Notes under the pieces: generated by a model
Told to the model about the DNA's origin: nothing
What the model saw: only the letters and a program-made list of their open reading frames with translations
Database searches by the model: none
Shown here: one piece after another, positions 14,416 to 22,478 of the stretch
How the letters are laid out: each line of letters opens with the position of its first letter
How positions within the stretch are numbered: position 1 is the stretch's first letter
Assembly: GCA_045538465.1 (NCBI GenBank)
Contig: JAZSRK010000001.1
Coordinates: 1 to 37,378, forward strand
Reading direction: 5' to 3'
Origin: Limiplasma sp045538465
Lineage (GTDB): Bacteria; Bacillota; Clostridia; Christensenellales; Aristaeellaceae
Length of the DNA: 37,378 nt
Position numbers and translations under genes: made by a program

Positions 14416-15906
14416 ATGTTTCCGCATAATACCCGCTCTTTTTGTAGACGGTTAGCTCTTTTGTTGCTCGCTTGTCTTTTGGTTTTCAGTACTGCCATCG
14501 CAGAGACGGCAACGCCACAAGCCATACGCTATTTCGTTGATTTCGACTATGCCAAGCTGGCTGCACCGGATACGGTCGCGTGGCTGTATCAGCCTGCAAT
14601 GGATATCAACATACCGCTGGTATATAGTGCTGATCGCAAACATTATCTGGAACATTCCTATACAGGCGATGTAAGCAACCAAGGCTGTCTTTTCTTTACA
14701 GGCGATACAGCGCCAGACTTTGCATCTCCCGTGCAGGTGCTGCATGGCAAAAAAACCCTTGCTGACAGTTTGTTTGGTTTGCTCTACCGCTACAAAGAAG
14801 AAGAATTCTATCTGCAAAACACCACCTACTACCTTTACACGCCAGAGGGTGATTTTCAGCTGGACGTGTTTGCTGGCATCCGTACCCACCAGAGCGATAC
14901 TGATAGCTGGATGGTAGACAGTCAGTCGCCCTTCACCTGTCTGGACGCTGTTTTGGAACGCTCCTTTGTTGTCCCGAAAGCGGAATTCTTGCCCGAAGAG
15001 GGCGACCAATGGCTGCTGATGACGGCAGACGGCGGCCAGCGCGACAGTGCACGCTATGTGATATACACCCGTTGCCGCCCCATTGCCTATACAGGTAACG
15101 AGACCGCATTGGAACTGACCGAATACGAACTAGACAGCCGAGAAAACCTGAATGCCACCTATCAGGTGGGTACCTTTGATGAATGGATCCTTTACAGACA
15201 GGATGATCCATGCTGGGATCGTATGATATTTGAAACGCACAATTCCAGCCGTAGGCGCCCCTTTGGCGACGGCGGCTGCGGCCCCACCGCCATTGCAATG
15301 GCGGTAGCCAATCTGCTTCCAACCGAAGACCTTTGCAAGCTTAATGCCTTTTCGCCCGATCCCTACGGGTATACCATCTGCACTTGTTCTGTTACCCAAA
15401 CCCACTGCAATCGGCTGCATCTGCCCTATCAGCTGGATGAAGCGCAGGAAATGCTGACCTATCTGCCGCTGGCGATCGGCAGCTTTGCCACTGGCTACAA
15501 CACCTTGGATGTGCAAGGGCGCTACGACCGCTACGGCAGCAGCATGGATTATTTGGCGACTCTCTGCAGTGAGGTATACGGCATTCCCATGCTAGAGACC
15601 ACCAACAAGGAGATCGCCCTAAGTTTTCTGGCAAGTGGTCAAGGCATGGCGGTCACCTGTACCGGCGGGCCTCCCTTTACCCGAAATAGCCATTACCTCA
15701 CCTTAGCCGGTGTGGATGATAAATATCTCTATATTCTGGATCCCTTGGCCAGAGAAAGCTACGAGGAGCTCGACCCCTACGGCATAGTGGAGATACTGAC
15801 CCCTGGCGTTGTACGGGTAACGAAACACAATGCCCACAACCTTTCCATGTCGCCCATTTATCTAATGGCCTACCCGCCTGCGCAGGAGAGCAGCCCAAAC
15901 CAATAA
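14416..15906 (+). CDS. Secreted fusion of a degenerate class B sortase-like domain and a C39-type peptidase
   Basis: A 496-residue secreted protein. Residues 1-29 are a signal peptide ending in AIA. Residues about 40-222 follow the class B sortase pattern: the WLYQPAMDINIPLVY strand, HYLEHSYTGDVSNQGCLFF, DSLFGLLYRY, and the final RYVIY strand with Arg213. Yet the catalytic His of the usual GHN is Lys112 (GKK) and the catalytic Cys of the usual TCT is Ala204 (TAD). Residues about 255-485 are a papain-like C39_2-type peptidase domain with Cys288 (GDGGCGPTAIAMA), His426 (NSHYLTLAGVDD) and Asp442, all present. So the sortase part is probably a binding module and the C39 part an active peptidase outside the cell. 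It is transcribed alone. Confidence 0.85.
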   Translation: MFPHNTRSFCRRLALLLLACLLVFSTAIAETATPQAIRYFVDFDYAKLAAPDTVAWLYQPAMDINIPLVYSADRKHYLEHSYTGDVSNQGCLFFTGDTAPDFASPVQVLHGKKTLADSLFGLLYRYKEEEFYLQNTTYYLYTPEGDFQLDVFAGIRTHQSDTDSWMVDSQSPFTCLDAVLERSFVVPKAEFLPEEGDQWLLMTADGGQRDSARYVIYTRCRPIAYTGNETALELTEYELDSRENLNATYQVGTFDEWILYRQDDPCWDRMIFETHNSSRRRPFGDGGCGPTAIAMAVANLLPTEDLCKLNAFSPDPYGYTICTCSVTQTHCNRLHLPYQLDEAQEMLTYLPLAIGSFATGYNTLDVQGRYDRYGSSMDYLATLCSEVYGIPMLETTNKEIALSFLASGQGMAVTCTGGPPFTRNSHYLTLAGVDDKYLYILDPLARESYEELDPYGIVEILTPGVVRVTKHNAHNLSMSPIYLMAYPPAQESSPNQ

Positions 15907-15949
15907 AGCAGTGCTGCAGAGCAAAAACACCATAGAACGCAATGTACCC

Positions 15950-15985
15950 AAATGAGCGAACGCCAAACAGCGTCGCTCATTTTTT
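15950..15985 (+). terminator. Rho-independent terminator
   Basis: AAATGAGCG-A-ACGC pairs with GCGT-CGCTCATTT around loop CAAACA, with one bulged A, and runs into six or more T. Confidence 0.8.
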
Positions 15986-16018
15986 GTGGTCGTAAACAGA
16001 ACAATGTATCTTTTTGTC

Positions 16019-16047
16019 TTGCATTGAAGCCAAAAAAGCAGTATGAT
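16019..16047 (+). promoter_or_regulatory. Promoter of the beta-propeller/VOC operon
   Basis: TTGCAT (16019-16024) and TATGAT (16042-16047) are separated by 17 bases; predicted transcription starts near 16054, about 30 bases before the ATG. Confidence 0.65.
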
Positions 16048-16085
16048 GATACCAGCAAAAACAAACCGCATAGGGAGGTTGAACC

Positions 16086-16994
16086 ATGCCCAATAAGTAC
16101 GATCCTAACAATCCATGGTACCGGGATGATGACCAATCCATTTTGGAGATCTACAATGTAGAGACCGACGAGCGCACTGTAGTAGCCGAAATGGATTACC
16201 TCATCGAAGCCCCCAACTGGACGCCGGATGGTAAGGCGCTGGTGTATAACAGCAACGGTTGCATGTTCCGCATCGATCTGGCGACCAAAGAGATCACCCA
16301 GATCAATACCGACTTTGTAAACGATTGCAACAACGATCATGTACTTTCTGCCGACGGCACCCAACTGGCTGTAAGCCATGCCACCAAGGAAGACGGCAAA
16401 AGCCGCATCTACACCCTGCCCATTACCGGCGGTGTGCCCCGGCTGATCACGCCGCTGGCCCCCAGCTATCTGCACGGCTGGAGCCCGGATGGCAAGACCC
16501 TCTGCTACTGTGCCGAGCGCAACGGCGAATACGACATCTACACCATTCCTGCTGAGGGCGGCGTAGAGACCCGGCTGACTGATGCACCCGGTCTGGATGA
16601 CGGCGCAGAATACGACAGCGTTGGCGAATACATCTGGTTCAACTCTGTTCGTGCGGGTCTTATGCAAGCCTTCCGCATGAAAGCAGACGGCAGCGAACAG
16701 ACCCAGATGACTTTCGACGATGAGTGGAACACTTGGTTCCCCCACATCTCCCCCGACCGCAAGCTGGTAACCATGGTCTGCTATAAAAAGGGCGATGTGC
16801 AGCCCGGCGAACACGTGCCCCACAAATTTGTTGAGCTGCGCATGATGAATGCGGATGGTTCCAATGTGCGCACTCTGGTCAAGCTGTTTGGCGGTCAAGG
16901 CACCATCAACGTAAACAGCTGGTCTCCGGATAGCAAGCAATTTGCATTCGTCACCTACAAAATTCGCGGCATCGGCATTCCTGAGGAGGCGTAA
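16086..16994 (+). CDS. TolB-like/PD40 beta-propeller protein
   Basis: A 302-residue protein built of repeats of the TolB/PD40 (WD40-like) propeller kind: APNWTPDGKALVYNS, HVLSADGTQLAVSH, HGWSPDGKTLCYC, PHISPDRKLVTMV and NSWSPDSKQFAFV, about five to six blades, each with the WSPDGK-like turn. No signal peptide is seen, so it should be cytoplasmic, unlike periplasmic TolB of Gram-negatives; similar proteins in Firmicutes have no assigned role. GGGAGG lies just ahead of the ATG. It is followed after 2 bases by a VOC-fold gene, so the pair probably acts together. A sugar- or oligosaccharide-lyase relationship (oligogalacturonate lyase also has this fold) is possible but not shown. Confidence 0.8.
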   Translation: MPNKYDPNNPWYRDDDQSILEIYNVETDERTVVAEMDYLIEAPNWTPDGKALVYNSNGCMFRIDLATKEITQINTDFVNDCNNDHVLSADGTQLAVSHATKEDGKSRIYTLPITGGVPRLITPLAPSYLHGWSPDGKTLCYCAERNGEYDIYTIPAEGGVETRLTDAPGLDDGAEYDSVGEYIWFNSVRAGLMQAFRMKADGSEQTQMTFDDEWNTWFPHISPDRKLVTMVCYKKGDVQPGEHVPHKFVELRMMNADGSNVRTLVKLFGGQGTINVNSWSPDSKQFAFVTYKIRGIGIPEEA

Positions 16995-16996
16995 GC

Positions 16997-17452
16997 ATGG
17001 AACATCCCGTAAACAAAAAAGGCTTTTGTCAGATCTGCATCATCGTAAAGGATATCGAAGCGGCTGCACAGAAATGGGCAGCGTTGCTGGGCGTTGATGT
17101 GCCGGAGATCCACATCAACCACTTGGAGGGCAACGAAAACTATACCTACCGCGGCCAGCCCGTCTCCTGCGACCTGAAGGTGTGCAACATTTTCATGGAT
17201 GGTTTTGTAATCGAGCTGCACCAGCCCATCGGCGGCCCCTCCACGTTCCAAGAGTTTTTGGATAAGCACGGCAACGGCGTGCACCATATCGGCTTTGAAG
17301 TAGGCGACCAGCGCGATGCCATCATTGATGAAATGACCAAGGATGGCTACGATACCAACCGCACCATGGGCATTTATCCCGGCAGCAGCTGGACCATCGT
17401 GGATACAGAAGATGTGCTGGGCGTAAACCTGAACATCAAGCCCGTTCGGTAA
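16997..17452 (+). CDS. VOC-superfamily (glyoxalase/epimerase-like) protein
   Basis: A 151-residue protein with two beta-alpha-beta-beta-beta units of the vicinal oxygen chelate fold, closest by eye to methylmalonyl-CoA epimerase and glyoxalase-like enzymes (IVKDIEAAAQKWAALLG, then GVHHIGFEVGD). Of the four usual metal ligands, Glu73 (VIELHQP) and His96/97 are present, but the first position is Gln12 rather than His and the last appears to be Asn146 rather than Glu. It may therefore use another metal geometry or bind without classic catalysis. It starts 2 bases after the propeller gene, with GGAGG at its end as ribosome binding site. The substrate is unknown. Confidence 0.85.
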   Translation: MEHPVNKKGFCQICIIVKDIEAAAQKWAALLGVDVPEIHINHLEGNENYTYRGQPVSCDLKVCNIFMDGFVIELHQPIGGPSTFQEFLDKHGNGVHHIGFEVGDQRDAIIDEMTKDGYDTNRTMGIYPGSSWTIVDTEDVLGVNLNIKPVR

Positions 17453-17501
17453 ATTCCATCATAACGCAGCACAAACGGTCAAACCGATTTGTCTTAAATA
17501 G

Positions 17502-17545
17502 CAAACAGCGCTTGACGCGAACGTCAAGCGCTGTTTGTTGTTTTT
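17502..17545. terminator. Bidirectional terminator between convergent genes
   Basis: A perfect 16-bp inverted repeat (17502-17517 with 17522-17537) with loop CGAA is followed on the plus strand by a T-rich stretch. It separates the VOC gene (+) from the repeat-protein gene (-). Confidence 0.85.
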
Positions 17546-17549
17546 CTGG

Positions 17550-20500
17550 TTAGTCGAAGCTATAGTAGGCAACACCGCTGTTGGTGAAATCCTGCTGATC
17601 GCCTACAGCATATACCTCGTAGCTATCGCCGCTCTGGGGCGCGTTAACGAAGGTATAGCTGCTGCCGGAGCAGCTATGCCAAGTGCCGGTACCGTTGGTC
17701 TGGCGCAGCATGTAGCCGCTGGCATTCGCGACCGGGCTCCAAGACAGCGTCCAGCTGTCGCCGGTGTTGTTCATGCTGAAACCGGCGGGCGTACCCAGCT
17801 GCACCGGTTCGGAAGAAGCGGTTTCGGGCACTGCCGCGGGATCGGGCTTGATAAAGCTCAGGGTAGCGGCGTCGCTGTCTGCGTAAGTATATCCATCGCC
17901 TACAGCGTATACCTCATAAACATCCGTTGCAGGGGGATTGTTGAAGGTATAGCTGGTGCCGCTGCAATCGTGCCAGCCGCTGGAGGCCTTGCGGAAACGG
18001 TAGCCGGTAGCGCCGGATACGCTGTTCCAGGTAGCCGTCCATACACCGCTATTCTCCTGAATGCTCAGGCCGGTAGGCGCAGCCAGCTTGGTTGCTACAG
18101 GTGCAGTATAGGCGACGAGTGCGGTATTGCTGTCGGTGGTGGTGGTGCCATCGCCCACGGCATACACCTCATAATCGCCCTCGGCCGGGGGATTGGCAAA
18201 GGTGTAGCTGGTACCGGTGCAATCGTGCCAACCGCTGGTGGTCTTGCGGAAACGGTAGCCGGTAGCGCCCGATACAGCGTTCCAAGTAGCCGTCCACACG
18301 CCGCCATTGTTCTGAATGCTCAGGCCAGTGGGAACGTTCAGCTTTGCGGGGCCGGGCTGTGCGGGCGTGAGAGAATAGGTATAGGTAGCGGCGTTGCTAT
18401 CGATATAGGCATTGCCGTTGCCTACGGCGACCACTTCGTAAGTATCGCCCTCAGCAGGCGCATTAACGAAGGTGTAGCTGTTGCCAGTGCAATCGTGCCA
18501 AGTGTTGGAGCCATTGGTCTGGCGGAACTTGTAGCTAACTGCATTGGGCACGGCATCCCACTGGGCTGTCCAAGCGCCGTTTGCCTCCAGCACACGCACA
18601 TTGGCCGGGGTTTGCAGCTGCACGGTGCTGCCATTGACGGTGTACACATAATCTGCCGGGTCGCTGTTGCTGTAGGCAACGCCATCGCCCACTGCGTACA
18701 CCTGATAGGTCGCGCTGGCAGGTACTTCGGGGAAGGTGTAGCTGGTGCCGGTAACAGCCTGCCACTCAGTGGGGGTCGTGCCAGCACGGCGCACCATGTA
18801 GCCGGAGGCGTTGGTAACCGCATTCCAGCTGATGACCCACGCATCGCTCTGCTGGGCGATGCCGATAATGACCGGCTTAGCCAGCTTTACAGCGGTCTCG
18901 GCTGCCGTTGCGGGGAATACAGCCGTCACAGTAGCGGTCTGGCCATCGCTGCCAACGGTGCTGCTGGCATTGGCGCTGCCGGCCACCTTGAAGAAGCTGG
19001 CCGTAAGACCGGTAAAGGTGTAGTTGTTCTTAGCCGTCAAGCTGATCTCGGCGGTATAAACGGTATTGGCAGCAAACTTGCCATCGGTCAAAGCCGGGCT
19101 CCAAGTGACCGTACCAGTGTACTGGTCGTTGGCCGTAATGCTGGTGACCGCAGTGCCATTCAGCGCAGGAGCGGCAACCCCATTCACATCAGGCAGGTTT
19201 ACCTTGGCAGGATCCACCGTGAGGGTAAGCTGCTTGGTAACGCTGCCCTTTTCGTTGGTCGCCTGCACCGTAATGGTCTTGGTGCCGCACTCGGTGGGCG
19301 TACCGCTGATCACGCCAGCCTTGCTCAGCGACAAACCAGCAGGCAGGGAACCGCTGGCAAGGGTCCATTCCATGTTGCCGCCGCCGTTGGCTTCCAGCTG
19401 CTTGCTGTATGCAGCCTGATAGAGACCATTGGTCAAGCTGCCCGTGGTAATGGCGGGAGCTGCCACATCCAGCACTGCATCGGTAACGATGGTCTGGGTG
19501 CCGGAGAAGGGATACTTGCCATCCACCCGCAGGGTGATGGTCTTGCCCACGTCGGCTGCCACGACCTTATAAGTGGACTCGTTGCTCTTCTGCACGCCGC
19601 CCACGGTCCAAATATAGGTGACCGCTGCACCGGCGGGCGTAAGCACGGGCTTGAGCACATTGCCTACATAAGGCGTCTTGATGTTCAGATCCAGCCCATC
19701 CACAGTGCCAGTCTTTACAACAGCAGCGGTGGAGGCGCTGTAGGCCGTGCCCTTATAGCTGCCTGCACCGGTCACCCGCAGGCGGATGGTGCAGTTCAGG
19801 TCGGCTTCGGTTACCAGATAAGCAGCGGTCGTGCCCTTCACGGTCTCGGTGCCGCCATTGGGCTTTACCAGCCACTCATAAGTGACTGTTGCCGTGGAGG
19901 GGGTAACGCTCTGCACAGCCAGCATATTGCCAACGACCGGGTTCAGGTTGTTGATGGTAACGCCGTTTACGTTGTAGTGGTTATTATAAATGAGGAATTC
20001 ATTCATCATGTAGCCGCGGCGGCTGCCTACCTCGATATAATCCCACACAGCGCCCTTGGTGATGATCTTGACCTGCGTACCAACGCTATAAACGCCGATC
20101 TTGCTGTACTCCTTGCCGGGGCCTGTGCGCAGACGCACGCCGTAGCCGTTGCCGGACCAAATGGTGGCATCGCCTACATAGCTCACCGAACCGGAGCTGC
20201 CAAAAGAACCGCCGGTAGACAGGAACTGGCTCATCATATAGCCGGTATAGCCGCCGATGCTGATCTTGCACCAGTAGTTACCGCTTTGCAGAATGGTTGC
20301 GGGCGTACCTACCGGGAACTTGCGAATGACCCGATAGTTGGTGCCGGGGCCCACGCGCAGACGCACACCGTAGCCGTTGCTGCTGATAACGGTGGCATTG
20401 CTGCCATAAGCCGTACTGCTGGATGCACCGGTGCCGTTGATGAGGTAATCACCATGCATATAACCCACCAGACCATCGCTCAGGCGAACGTGATACCAGT

Positions 20501-20693
20501 CGCCAGAGGTTCCCAGAACCTCTACAACGGTGCCGGTGTAGTAGCTGGCCATGGTTTGTGCTGTAAAGGAAGGATAACTGCGCAAACGCAGCCAGCCTCC
20601 TGTAACAGTGGCATATTGGGCTGCCATAGAGCTGACGGGCAAAAGCATCAGCAGCAGCACCAGCGCCATCATTGCCGCTAACCATCTTTTCAT
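17550..20693 (-). CDS. Large secreted SH3b/Ig-like/FN3-like repeat protein
   Basis: A 1047-residue exported protein. The signal peptide covers residues 1-26. Three bacterial SH3 domains follow (about 27-86, 100-160 and 175-236), the last two sharing NGYGVRLR-TGPG-type cores; these usually bind peptidoglycan. Next come two Ig-like units (about 240-330 and 330-413), a putative-Ig domain (about 415-495, with SLPAGLSLSKAGVISGTPTE), and a unit with QYTGTVTWSPALTDGKFA typical of Firmicute surface proteins (about 498-595). Five FN3-like repeats of 75-85 residues end the protein (607-1047), with recurring WHDCTGTSYTF and YEVYAVGDG. No LPXTG motif or C-terminal helix is present, so attachment must be through SH3b binding. 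The ATG at 20693 has AAGGAG upstream. A surface adhesin or wall-bound scaffold is likely; no enzyme domain is visible. Confidence 0.85.
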   Translation of the reverse strand: MKRWLAAMMALVLLLMLLPVSSMAAQYATVTGGWLRLRSYPSFTAQTMASYYTGTVVEVLGTSGDWYHVRLSDGLVGYMHGDYLINGTGASSSTAYGSNATVISSNGYGVRLRVGPGTNYRVIRKFPVGTPATILQSGNYWCKISIGGYTGYMMSQFLSTGGSFGSSGSVSYVGDATIWSGNGYGVRLRTGPGKEYSKIGVYSVGTQVKIITKGAVWDYIEVGSRRGYMMNEFLIYNNHYNVNGVTINNLNPVVGNMLAVQSVTPSTATVTYEWLVKPNGGTETVKGTTAAYLVTEADLNCTIRLRVTGAGSYKGTAYSASTAAVVKTGTVDGLDLNIKTPYVGNVLKPVLTPAGAAVTYIWTVGGVQKSNESTYKVVAADVGKTITLRVDGKYPFSGTQTIVTDAVLDVAAPAITTGSLTNGLYQAAYSKQLEANGGGNMEWTLASGSLPAGLSLSKAGVISGTPTECGTKTITVQATNEKGSVTKQLTLTVDPAKVNLPDVNGVAAPALNGTAVTSITANDQYTGTVTWSPALTDGKFAANTVYTAEISLTAKNNYTFTGLTASFFKVAGSANASSTVGSDGQTATVTAVFPATAAETAVKLAKPVIIGIAQQSDAWVISWNAVTNASGYMVRRAGTTPTEWQAVTGTSYTFPEVPASATYQVYAVGDGVAYSNSDPADYVYTVNGSTVQLQTPANVRVLEANGAWTAQWDAVPNAVSYKFRQTNGSNTWHDCTGNSYTFVNAPAEGDTYEVVAVGNGNAYIDSNAATYTYSLTPAQPGPAKLNVPTGLSIQNNGGVWTATWNAVSGATGYRFRKTTSGWHDCTGTSYTFANPPAEGDYEVYAVGDGTTTTDSNTALVAYTAPVATKLAAPTGLSIQENSGVWTATWNSVSGATGYRFRKASSGWHDCSGTSYTFNNPPATDVYEVYAVGDGYTYADSDAATLSFIKPDPAAVPETASSEPVQLGTPAGFSMNNTGDSWTLSWSPVANASGYMLRQTNGTGTWHSCSGSSYTFVNAPQSGDSYEVYAVGDQQDFTNSGVAYYSFD
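17553..18875 (-). repeat. Five FN3-like coding repeats
   Basis: The 3' part of the repeat-protein gene encodes five related units (residues about 607-687, 698-774, 786-863, 870-948 and 964-1047). The third and fourth are the most alike, sharing runs such as VSGATGYRFRK, which suggests recent duplication or recombination between them. Confidence 0.8.
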
Positions 20694-20790
20694 GAGTTTG
20701 GACTCCTTCCATATATCCCATGCACTGGGCAAGGGAGTTTGCACTGATATAGACGATCAAGGAAAGCATTTTCTTCCCAACGCATAAGTA

Positions 20791-20819
20791 ATTGTACATT
20801 TTTTTCAAAGCTTTGTAAA
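20791..20819 (-). promoter_or_regulatory. Promoter of the repeat-protein gene
   Basis: On the minus strand TTTACA (20819-20814) and TACAAT (20796-20791) are separated by 17 bases. The leader would be about 90 bases. The rest of the 20694-21023 gap shows only the terminator of the ATP-grasp gene. Confidence 0.7.
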
Positions 20820-20974
20820 CCCACCATATACAGGGGCTGGCAGCCCATTGAGCCACCTTTTTGCCACAATTGCACCCCCGGCCATTTGGAGTGTGACATA
20901 CTGTATTCCCCCTGTTGACTGGGCTTGCGCATTTCCATCCCATTTTTCTATCAAATCTATTACAAAACCATCAC

Positions 20975-21014
20975 AAAAAGGCGTTCCCCGGTCTTCCGTC
21001 AGGTCGACCGGGGA
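20975..21014 (-). terminator. Terminator of the ATP-grasp gene
   Basis: TCCCCGGTC (21014-21006 on the minus strand) pairs with GACCGGGGA (20993-20985); the minus strand then reads ACGCCTTTTT. It lies 10 bases after the stop codon. Confidence 0.6.
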
Positions 21015-21023
21015 GGAAAAGGA

Positions 21024-22217
21024 TCATTCGCACCAAAGTGCTTCTGTATAGAAGGCATCCATTTCCCGCCGGGTGGGAAACAGCCCGATGTAGCGCTGCC
21101 CCGTAACGCCTTGGGGCGAGGGCTGCTCGCTCTCTTCAATCAGCTTAAAACGATGGCCAAACTTCGCCTTCAGCCGCTCATGGCCGATCAGGAACCGCCG
21201 TCCTGCCTTGCGGCCTACATAGGCGCAGTACATTCCCTCTGTCCGGGCTGCCTCCATCGTATTTCCAGCGATCATTTCTGCCCAGAGGCGGTATACATCC
21301 ACCGAACCGGCATAGTTCATCATATCCAGCGCATAGCCGCCGCAGGGGCACATACCTGCCTCCAAGGCTGTTATCTGCCCCGCTTCGCCAAGCCCCGGAT
21401 GGTTTTGGGTAAGCCGGAAAAACTCGAAGTGAACAAAGCGGCTCTTTACCCCAAAGCCCTTCACAGCTGCCCGGCCCGCTGCCCGTACATCCTCTGCTAA
21501 TTGACTTACCACATAGTAAATGGCGTTGTCATTGTTGTGGATGATATCCATAATGGACATAGGCGTTACCATGCCCGTTTCGTATACCGGCTCGCCGTTT
21601 TCGTCGATGATAGCGTCGTAGGAGTTTACCTCGCCGCGCACAAACTCTTCCATAAGATAGGCAAGTTTGGGATCCTTCTTTTCCAGAAATGTTTTCAGCT
21701 CATCATCGTTCTTTAGCTTAACAGCCCCTTCTACGCCATGCCCGTCGTCGGGTTTTACCACCACAGGGTAACCCACCTGCGATGCAAAGGCTGCACAATG
21801 CGCAAGATCATCTACCAAGTGGTACTTTGCCACGGGTATACCTGCTTGTTGGTAAACAGGCTTCATGAGGGATTTGCAGCGAACAGCAGGCAGATCGCAA
21901 GGCAAAAAGCTGCCTTTGATGCCGAAAGCCTCCCGCAGCCGGGCATCGTTCTCCATCCAATACTCGTTATTGCTTTCCAGCCAATCCATGGCTCCGTAGC
22001 GCTGTACATAGCCTTCGATGGCTGCGCACATTTCACGAACGTTGTCTATGGCGCTCACCTGACAATAGTCATCCAGCGATTCCAAAAGGCGGCTGTCCAG
22101 TGAGGAAGGCGGCGCATCGCCTAGGCCAAGCACCCGCAGCCCCTGCTGTTTGAGCGCCCTGCAAAATTGCCAGTAGTTCGCCGGATAGTTGGGGGAAATA
22201 AACAGGAAGTTCTTCAT
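21024..22217 (-). CDS. ATP-grasp domain carboxylate-amine/thiol ligase
   Basis: A 397-residue cytoplasmic ATP-grasp enzyme, of the group related to carbamoyl-phosphate synthase and D-Ala-D-Ala-like ligases, which activates a carboxylate with ATP and joins it to an amine or thiol. The N-terminal region (MKNFLFISPNYPANYWQFC) is a Rossmann-like preATP-grasp unit. The ATP-grasp core shows GYPVVVKPDDGHGVEG (nucleotide-binding Lys and loop), YLMEEFVRGEVNSYDAI and, further on, the acidic metal-binding segment FVHFEFFRLT and ALEAGMCPCGG. The substrates cannot be deduced. The ATG at 22217 lies 13 bases after AAAGGAG, slightly far. It has its own promoter and terminator, so it is a single-gene unit; no biosynthetic partner is next to it. 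Confidence 0.85.
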   Translation of the reverse strand: MKNFLFISPNYPANYWQFCRALKQQGLRVLGLGDAPPSSLDSRLLESLDDYCQVSAIDNVREMCAAIEGYVQRYGAMDWLESNNEYWMENDARLREAFGIKGSFLPCDLPAVRCKSLMKPVYQQAGIPVAKYHLVDDLAHCAAFASQVGYPVVVKPDDGHGVEGAVKLKNDDELKTFLEKKDPKLAYLMEEFVRGEVNSYDAIIDENGEPVYETGMVTPMSIMDIIHNNDNAIYYVVSQLAEDVRAAGRAAVKGFGVKSRFVHFEFFRLTQNHPGLGEAGQITALEAGMCPCGGYALDMMNYAGSVDVYRLWAEMIAGNTMEAARTEGMYCAYVGRKAGRRFLIGHERLKAKFGHRFKLIEESEQPSPQGVTGQRYIGLFPTRREMDAFYTEALWCE

Positions 22218-22277
22218 ATCAACCAGTCATCTCCTTTCGTTGATACGTCAAAACCAAATGGGCTTCCACCCGTTTCC

Positions 22278-22306
22278 ATTATCCCCCATTCGCAGTTTGG
22301 ATACAA
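22278..22306 (-). promoter_or_regulatory. Promoter of the ATP-grasp gene
   Basis: On the minus strand TTGTAT (22306-22301) and GATAAT (22283-22278) are separated by 17 bases. The leader would be about 55 bases. Confidence 0.6.
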
Positions 22307-22400
22307 TCGCCATTGCGGACAGAATTGGAACAAATACAGCAAATAAAAACTGTTGTTATTTGTCGAAAGCCCTTACAAACCAATGGTTTTACGCATACAG

Positions 22401-22437
22401 AACAAAGCAGCCGACATTATGCGCCAGCTGCTTTGTT
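22401..22437 (-). terminator. Hairpin after the GH20-like gene
   Basis: AACAAAGCAGC (22401-22411) and GCTGCTTTGTT (22427-22437) form a perfect 11-bp stem with a 15-base loop, 42 bases past the stop of the minus-strand GH20-like gene. No T-tract follows, so termination is likely but may be partial. Confidence 0.5.
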
Positions 22438-22478
22438 ACCAAATTTACATATGCATATTTAGGGCATTCCACGACGCA

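Noticed and set aside
17535..20681. A 1048-codon open frame on the plus strand antisense to the large repeat-protein gene
   Set aside because: Its translation is low-complexity Gly/Ala/His-rich with no family features, and it is the mirror of a gene with signal peptide, known domains and ribosome site. Long antisense frames arise easily from biased codon use in a GC-rich repetitive gene.
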